From assembly GCA_005799475.1 (NCBI GenBank), contig SYGQ01000143.1, forward strand, positions 1 through 10,061: a stretch of DNA of 10,061 nucleotides, in the 5' to 3' direction. The translations under genes and the position numbers were made by a program. The notes beneath the pieces were generated by a model. The model searched no databases, was not told the DNA's origin, and saw only the letters and a list, made by a program, of their open reading frames with translations. This document shows, one piece after another, positions 5,331-10,061 of this stretch (its first letter is position 1; each line of letters begins with the position of its first letter). The stretch is from Planctomycetia bacterium. Lineage in GTDB: Bacteria > Planctomycetota > Phycisphaerae > Phycisphaerales > SM1A02.

Positions 5331-8143
5331 TCGGCGATCAAGTTCACCATTCGCTTGGGAACAACGATCACCTTCTTCGGTTCCCGTCCACCAAGCTGTT
5401 CCAGAACCTTTGGGTCCGCGAGCACGATCCGTTCGACCTCTGCGGGGGTCGCCAAGGCAGGAACCCGCACGCGCGTCCTGACCTTGCCTTGGATCTGCAC
5501 CGGCATCTCGACGGACTCATCCTCGAGGAGCGAGAGATCGACTTCCGGCCACGCAGCGAGCGAAATGCTCTGGGTCTCGCCGAGCCGGCTCCACAGTTCC
5601 TCGGCGATGTGGGGGGCGAACGGAGCGAGCGCGCGAAGGAATCGGCCCAACTGATCGCGTGTGAAGCCTCCGGCGGCGGAGTCCTTCATTTGCGTCGGCC
5701 GAGTCGCGGCGTTCACCGCCTCGATGAGCGCGGAGATCGCCGTGTTGAACGCGAGCCGCTCGATATCGTGACCCACCTTGTGAATGGCTCGCGTGAGGTG
5801 TCGTTCGACATCGGGGTCCGCCACGCGCGCGAGGAGCAACTCGCCTGTTCGTTCGTCAAGGGCCAGGCGCCACACGCGCTGCAGAAACCTGAAGACCCCG
5901 GTGATGTCCCGCGTATTCCAGGGCTTCGACTCGGCTAGCGGCCCCATCGCCATCTCGTAGAGGCGCAGTGTGTCGGCGCCGTACTCGGCGATGACCTCTT
6001 CTGGCGTGACGACATTCTTCAGGCTCTTCGACATCTTTGCGATCACCCGCGTGAGCGTGGCGCCAGTCGCTTGCTCACGCCATGTGCCCGCCTCCTCGAC
6101 CGCATCGGTCGAGGGAACGAGGGAACCATCGGCGCGCTCGAAGGCGAAGCTCGTGATCATCCCTTGGTGGAAGAGCTTCGCGAACGGTTCCTTCGTGCCG
6201 ACCTCGCCGAGATCAAAGAGCAGCTTGTGCCAGAACCGGGCGTAGAGCAAGTGGAGCACAGCGTGTTCCGAGCCACCGATGTAGAGGTCGACGCCGCGAT
6301 CCCCCATCCAATACGACTCCGCCTCGCGCGAAGCGAAGCGCGATGGGTTCTGTGGATCGCAGTAGCGCAGGTAGTACCAGCAGGATCCGGCCCATCCGGG
6401 CATCGTGTTCGTCTCGCGGCGGACCTTCGCGCCCGGCGGCAGAAGCCGCGAGTCAACGCCGGCCTCGCCAGCTGTGGTATTGACCCACTCGTGCGCCTTC
6501 CCGAGCGGCGGTACCGGTCGATCGCTCTCCACCGGCGCGTAGTCGACCAGTTCTGGCAGCGTCACCGGGAGCGCCGCCTCGGTAACTGGGTGATGCATAC
6601 CGGTCTCGTCAAAGACGACGGGGAACGGTTCGCCCCAATAGCGCTGGCGACTGAAGAGCCAATCGCGAAGTTTGAAGTTTACGAGACGACGACCGAGCCC
6701 CTTGTCCTCGAGCCATGCCACGATGCGCGCCGCGGCCTCCGCCTGCACAAGTCCGTCGAGCGAACACTCTCGGTGAGATGAGTTGCAGGCGATGCCGTCA
6801 CCAGACATCGCCCTGTCACCAGACCAGGCACTGCCATCGGGTGCAGCGACGACTTGACGGATGGGCAGCGAGAATTGCTGCGCGAACTCGAAGTCCCGTT
6901 CGTCGTGCGCGGGCACGGCCATGATGGCGCCAGTGCCGTACCCCATCAGCACATAGTCGGCGGTCCACACGGGGATTCGCTCGCCGTTGACAGGATTGAC
7001 GGCGAAGATGCCCAGAGCCACTCCCGTCTTCTCGCCACGCGCCGCCTGCCGGTCGATATCCGAGCGATTCCTCGCCCACGCGGCGTAGGTCGCGACGGCC
7101 CCCGTGGACTCGCGCGCGGCGATCGCCGCGACGATCGGGTGCTCCGGTGCCACGACCATGTAGGTCGCGCCGAAGAGCGTGTCGGGCCGAGTCGTGAAGA
7201 CCGTCAATGGGCCGAATCCCTCCAGGTCGAAGTGGATTTCTGCACCCTCGCTGCGCCCGATCCATTCGGCCTGCATCGTCTTGGTCGAATCGGGCCACTC
7301 GACGAGCGCGAGATCATCGAGCAGCCGCTGCGCGTACGCCGTGATACGAAACATCCACTGCCGCAGTGGAAGGCGCAGTACGGGATGCCCGCCACGCTCG
7401 CTGAGTCCGTCGATGACTTCCTCATTGGCGAGCACGGTCCCGAGTTTCGGACACCAGTTGACCGTCTGCCGACCGAGGTACGCGAGGCGCCGCATGTCGA
7501 GCGCCGCCTGCCGCTGCCACGGTGCGCACGCAGACCACTGGTGCGACGAGTGCGCCGCCCCACCCGGAGACGACGGCACTTCGACTGACGGATTCTGCGC
7601 GTCCCACTCGGCTTCAAGTTCAGCGATTGGCCGCGCACGACCGGAGCGCTCGTCGTAGTAGCTGCCGTAGGCGCGCAGCCAGATCCACTGTGTCCATCGG
7701 ACATACTCGGGATCGATCGTTCCAAACTCGCGCGACCAGTCGTAACGGAACCCGAGCCGCTGAAGTTGACGCCTGAACGCGTCAATCGCCGACTTCGTCG
7801 TGACCGCCGGATGGACACCCGTTTGCACCGCGTACTGCTCGGCGGGGAGTCCGAAGGCATCCCACCCCATGGGGTGGAGCACATTGAATCCCTTGGCCGA
7901 CTTGTAGCGGGCGACGATGTCGGTGGCGGTGTAGCCCTCGGGATGCCCGACATGGAGCCCCGCCCCTGACGGGTACGGAAACATGTCGAGCACATAGAAC
8001 TTTGGCTTCGACGCGTCGAAGCCAGGATCGCCAGGATTGGGCACGCGAAAAAGGTCGCGCTCCATCCACGAGGCCTGCCACCGTTCTTCGATGCGGCCCG
8101 CGAGCGCGGCGTCATACCTCTGCGTGAACTCGTCGGCGGCCAT
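5327..8143 (-). CDS. leuS: Leucyl-tRNA synthetase
   Basis: Class Ia aminoacyl-tRNA synthetase that attaches leucine to tRNA-Leu in the cytoplasm, using ATP; 938 residues from the ATG at 8143. The HIGH-type motif is HVGH at 64-67 after MFPYPSGAG, and KMSKS is at 703-707. The inserted editing domain (about 295-430) carries TTRPDT at 317-322 and the conserved GTGAIMAVPAHDERD at 403-417. SRQRYWGEPFPV at 498-509 and GSEHAVLHLLYARFWHK at 624-640 are typical of the family. The C-terminal anticodon-binding helices end in a small domain finishing MVNLIAE. The zinc-finger cysteines of the E. coli enzyme are replaced by GLSERGGHP at about 246-254, as in Bacteroidetes-type enzymes. A Ser/Pro/Gly-rich insertion lies at about 184-212. 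A TTG at 8152 would add three residues, but the ATG is preferred. No strong Shine-Dalgarno is seen. The stop overlaps the next gene's GTG. Confidence 0.97.
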   Translation of the reverse strand: MAADEFTQRYDAALAGRIEERWQASWMERDLFRVPNPGDPGFDASKPKFYVLDMFPYPSGAGLHVGHPEGYTATDIVARYKSAKGFNVLHPMGWDAFGLPAEQYAVQTGVHPAVTTKSAIDAFRRQLQRLGFRYDWSREFGTIDPEYVRWTQWIWLRAYGSYYDERSGRARPIAELEAEWDAQNPSVEVPSSPGGAAHSSHQWSACAPWQRQAALDMRRLAYLGRQTVNWCPKLGTVLANEEVIDGLSERGGHPVLRLPLRQWMFRITAYAQRLLDDLALVEWPDSTKTMQAEWIGRSEGAEIHFDLEGFGPLTVFTTRPDTLFGATYMVVAPEHPIVAAIAARESTGAVATYAAWARNRSDIDRQAARGEKTGVALGIFAVNPVNGERIPVWTADYVLMGYGTGAIMAVPAHDERDFEFAQQFSLPIRQVVAAPDGSAWSGDRAMSGDGIACNSSHRECSLDGLVQAEAAARIVAWLEDKGLGRRLVNFKLRDWLFSRQRYWGEPFPVVFDETGMHHPVTEAALPVTLPELVDYAPVESDRPVPPLGKAHEWVNTTAGEAGVDSRLLPPGAKVRRETNTMPGWAGSCWYYLRYCDPQNPSRFASREAESYWMGDRGVDLYIGGSEHAVLHLLYARFWHKLLFDLGEVGTKEPFAKLFHQGMITSFAFERADGSLVPSTDAVEEAGTWREQATGATLTRVIAKMSKSLKNVVTPEEVIAEYGADTLRLYEMAMGPLAESKPWNTRDITGVFRFLQRVWRLALDERTGELLLARVADPDVERHLTRAIHKVGHDIERLAFNTAISALIEAVNAATRPTQMKDSAAGGFTRDQLGRFLRALAPFAPHIAEELWSRLGETQSISLAAWPEVDLSLLEDESVEMPVQIQGKVRTRVRVPALATPAEVERIVLADPKVLEQLGGREPKKVIVVPKRMVNLIAE

Positions 8144-8165
8144 CGAGCGCAAGCGTAGCGAGGGA

Positions 8166-8188
8166 ACGCGCGGCGCCGACCCGCGCGT
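8166..8188 (-). repeat. GC-rich hairpin in the folC-leuS gap
   Basis: A perfect 8-bp inverted repeat (ACGCGCGG / CCGCGCGT) with a 7-base loop begins at the last base of the folC stop codon and fills half of the 44-base folC-leuS gap. The transcript sequence beyond it is not U-rich, so it is not a classical intrinsic terminator. It may instead slow polymerase, mark an RNA processing site or protect the folC 3' end. Stems of this length arise by chance about once or twice per 10 kb at this GC content. Confidence 0.35.
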
Positions 8189-9651
8189 CAGACCGTCTGC
8201 GGTTTCGGGCGGGCGTGCGGTTCGCGGCTCTCCGCGACGGCCCGCATCGCGTCTCCAACGACATAGAAACTGCCGGTCACGCAGATGAGATCATCCCGGC
8301 TCGCCGCCCGCGCTGCGAGGCGGATCGCATCGCCAGCGTTGCGCGCGACCTGACTCATCTTGCCCGAACGCTCTTGGAACATACGCTGCAGTTCATATGG
8401 ATCGGCAGCGCGCGGATTGCCCGTCGCCCGTGTGAAGATCACTTTGTCCGCACCAAGATTGAGTTTGTCGAGCATCTCCGGCACATCCTTGTCCTGACAG
8501 CAGCCGAAGACGCAGACCATGCTGTCGTAGGGAACATGCGCGCCAACGCAACGCATGAGCGCGTTCATGCTCGCTGGATTGTGGGCGCCGTCGACGAGAA
8601 TGCGAGGGCGCTCGCTGATGAGCTCCATGCGGCCGGGCACGCGCGCCCTGGCGAGACCGCCGGTGACGAGTGCATCGGGGCACGCGAATCCGGCCTGCTT
8701 GACGCACTCGACGGCCGCGAGCGCGAGGCCGCAGTTCACAGCCTGGTGCTCGCCTGGCAGCGGCACGGGGAGGTGCTCAATGCGCGTCTCCTTGGTGTAG
8801 TAGCAGACCCGCGTATGAGGCCCAAGTTCCGGCGAAGTGCAAAACCGACTGGAAAACTCGATGTCCTTGTTCACGATGCGCAGGGTCGCGCCCGCCTTCT
8901 CTGCCGCATCCGTGAAGGTTCGATTGAGCTCGGTCGTCGAATCGAAGATCACCGCTGGGACGCCGCGCTTGAAGATGCCCGCCTTTTCGCGCGCGATCTT
9001 GGGCAGCGTGTCGCCGAGGATCCGCGTGTGGTCGAAGTCGATCGTGGTCACCACGGACACGAGCGGCGTGATGACATTGGTGGAATCGAGCCGTCCGCCG
9101 AGACCAACCTCGACGACGGCGATGTCCACGGCCTCGTCAGCGAAGTGTTTGAACGCCATCGCCGTGATGGCCTCGAAGAAGGTCGGCTCGACCTTCGCCT
9201 TGGCGGCGGCGGATTGCACTCGTTTGGCCAACTCCACGAAGGCCGGTTTGGTGACGAGTTTGCCATTGATGGCGATTCGCTCGCGCACTTCGATGAAGTG
9301 CGGGCTGGTGTAGAGGCCGACCGTGTACCCACACTCAGCGAGCATGCACGCGATCATGGTGCAGGTGGAACCCTTGCCGATGGTTCCCGCGACATGCACC
9401 ATCTTGACGGACTCGTGCGGATTGCCCATCGCCTCCAAGAGCGCGCGCATGCGATCGAGCTTGAAGGCGGTGTCGTCAAGTTTGACCGCACGCATGCGCT
9501 CGATGTCGGGCCTTTCCGACAGCCAGCGGAGAGCGGCTTGGTAGCCGCTGATGTCGATCTTGGCAGGCTTGGCCTCCGCGGGAGCGGCCTTGGCGACTGC
9601 CGAAGCCCCCGGTCCCTTGGCCGGTGTCCGATTCGATGGCTTGCGAGTCAT
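8188..9651 (-). CDS. folC: Folylpolyglutamate synthase / dihydrofolate synthase (FolC, Mur ligase family)
   Basis: Cytoplasmic ATP-dependent ligase of folate metabolism, adding glutamate to tetrahydrofolates and possibly to dihydropteroate; 487 residues. Seen in order: the ATP loop GTIGKGST (89-96; the usual Asn after GT is Ile), TSPHF (115-119) with the following RERIAING, EVGLGGRLDSTN (181-192), the DHT and LGDT segment (207-215), EKAGIFK (222-228) with the Lys expected to be carbamylated, GEHQAVN (300-306), RVPGRME (337-343) and DGAHNP (354-359) of the C-terminal Mur ligase domain. An extra N-terminal stretch of about 33 residues is rich in Ala, Lys and Pro and is likely disordered. The start ATG at 9651 is preceded by CAACCCCCC with no Shine-Dalgarno. 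leuS follows 44 bases downstream in the same direction, so co-transcription is likely. The sequence does not settle whether it has one or both activities. Confidence 0.96.
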   Translation of the reverse strand: MTRKPSNRTPAKGPGASAVAKAAPAEAKPAKIDISGYQAALRWLSERPDIERMRAVKLDDTAFKLDRMRALLEAMGNPHESVKMVHVAGTIGKGSTCTMIACMLAECGYTVGLYTSPHFIEVRERIAINGKLVTKPAFVELAKRVQSAAAKAKVEPTFFEAITAMAFKHFADEAVDIAVVEVGLGGRLDSTNVITPLVSVVTTIDFDHTRILGDTLPKIAREKAGIFKRGVPAVIFDSTTELNRTFTDAAEKAGATLRIVNKDIEFSSRFCTSPELGPHTRVCYYTKETRIEHLPVPLPGEHQAVNCGLALAAVECVKQAGFACPDALVTGGLARARVPGRMELISERPRILVDGAHNPASMNALMRCVGAHVPYDSMVCVFGCCQDKDVPEMLDKLNLGADKVIFTRATGNPRAADPYELQRMFQERSGKMSQVARNAGDAIRLAARAASRDDLICVTGSFYVVGDAMRAVAESREPHARPKPQTV

Positions 9652-9688
9652 GGGGGGTTGAGTGTAATGCTCTCCGCAATGGAATCAA
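9641..9688. promoter_or_regulatory. Candidate back-to-back promoters for folC and the LOG gene
   Basis: Rightward (LOG): TTGCGA at 9641-9646, 16 bases, then TGTAAT at 9663-9668 (5 of 6 matches to TATAAT). Leftward (folC): on the minus strand TTGATT at 9688-9683, 16 bases, then TACACT at 9666-9661 (4 of 6). The two -10 candidates overlap by four bases. Transcripts starting about seven bases beyond each -10 would begin within a few bases of the folC ATG at 9651 and the LOG ATG at 9679, so both mRNAs would be nearly leaderless. The -35 boxes lie inside the opposite gene's coding sequence. Matches this weak occur by chance; the evidence is the paired geometry and the lack of any other room for promoters. 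Confidence 0.35.
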
Positions 9689-10061
9689 AGCACATCAAGC
9701 AGGCGTTGCAACATGAGGCCTGGCGCACCCTCCGAATCATGAGCGAATTCGTCGATGCCACCGACACGCTCACGCGCATCGGACACGCCGTGGCGGTCTT
9801 CGGCTCGGCCCGCACCGCGCCGACGAAACCCGAGTACCAGAGGGCGATCGACTGTGGCCGCGTGCTGGCGTCGAAGAAGTTTGCGGTCATCACCGGGGGC
9901 GGCCCGGGCATCATGGAAGCCGCCAACAAGGGTTGCATCGAGGCGGGCGGCGCTTCCGTGGGCCTGAACATCTCTCTCCCGCTTGAGCAGAAGCCAAACC
10001 CGTACCAGAGCATCGAACTCACCTTCCGCTACTTCTTCGTGCGCAAGGTCATGTTCGTGAA
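9667..10061 (+). CDS. LOG-family protein (nucleotide 5'-monophosphate phosphoribohydrolase type), N-terminal part
   Basis: An open frame from the ATG at 9667 runs rightward off the window (131 complete codons). After about 40 N-terminal residues comes a Rossmann-like fold opening AVAVFGSART (41-50). It is followed by ITGGGPGIMEAANKG (75-89), SVGLNISLPLEQ (97-108), NPY (111-113) and a YFFVRKVMF segment (122-130). This order is diagnostic of the LOG (lysine decarboxylase-like, TIGR00730) family, which cleaves ribose 5-phosphate from nucleotide monophosphates such as cytokinin ribotides. The second family motif, PGGxGTxxE, would lie beyond the right edge, so catalytic competence cannot be checked. 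A second in-frame ATG at 9679 is an equally plausible start and fits the candidate promoter better. A run of six G at 9652-9657 is the only Shine-Dalgarno-like stretch, nine bases before the first ATG. The gene is divergent from folC. Confidence 0.9.
   Translation, partial: MLSAMESKHIKQALQHEAWRTLRIMSEFVDATDTLTRIGHAVAVFGSARTAPTKPEYQRAIDCGRVLASKKFAVITGGGPGIMEAANKGCIEAGGASVGLNISLPLEQKPNPYQSIELTFRYFFVRKVMFV

Noticed and set aside
4329..5654. 441-codon plus-strand open frame opposite the DUF4026/DUF2314-like gene and the leuS 3' end
   Set aside because: It is antisense to clear coding sequence, rich in Arg and His, with no recognisable motif.
6071..7588. Two plus-strand open frames of 236 and 244 codons inside leuS
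   Set aside because: Both lie opposite conserved leuS motifs including the editing domain, so they are shadows.
8144..8152. TTG start three codons upstream of the leuS ATG
   Set aside because: It adds only MRS before the ATG, has no better ribosome binding site, and ATG is the commoner start.
9648..10022. 124-codon minus-strand frame opposite the LOG gene
   Set aside because: The plus-strand frame carries unmistakable LOG-family motifs; the antisense frame has none.

Overview
The window is gene-dense, GC-rich bacterial chromosome with almost no non-coding DNA; no gene-free stretch exceeds about 50 bases. Six complete genes and one partial gene lie on the minus strand and read right to left. 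One further partial gene reads rightward off the right end. There is no sign of mobile elements, CRISPR, rRNA or tRNA. The organism is most likely a planctomycete (perhaps Phycisphaerae-like). This rests on a leucyl-tRNA synthetase without zinc-ligand cysteines (Bacteroidetes/Planctomycetes type), a DUF58 plus TgpA-type transglutaminase pair, high GC, and mostly absent Shine-Dalgarno sequences. The assignment is an inference.

Layout in transcription order on the minus strand: folC (9651-8188), a 44-base gap with a GC-rich hairpin, leuS (8143-5327), a DUF4026/DUF2314-like protein (5330-3936), a small DUF2007-like membrane protein (3939-3514), a DUF58 protein (3523-2429), a TgpA-type transglutaminase (2432-165), and the first 39 codons of an unidentified gene (119 to the left edge). 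From leuS to the transglutaminase every stop overlaps the next start: GTGA, ATGA, a 10-base overlap, then GTGA. This implies one translationally coupled operon. To the right of folC, a LOG-family nucleotide phosphoribohydrolase gene starts divergently, with only 15 bases between the first possible start codons.

The operon joins two housekeeping enzymes (folate polyglutamylation and tRNA-Leu charging) to a cell-envelope module. DUF58 and TgpA-type transglutaminase genes normally sit beside a MoxR AAA+ ATPase. Here none is adjacent upstream; the DUF2007-like and DUF4026/DUF2314-like genes occupy that side instead. The two most unusual non-coding signals are a tandem pair of perfect hairpins clamping the DUF58 start codon, and a compact divergent folC/LOG start region with candidate overlapping -10 boxes that would give leaderless transcripts.
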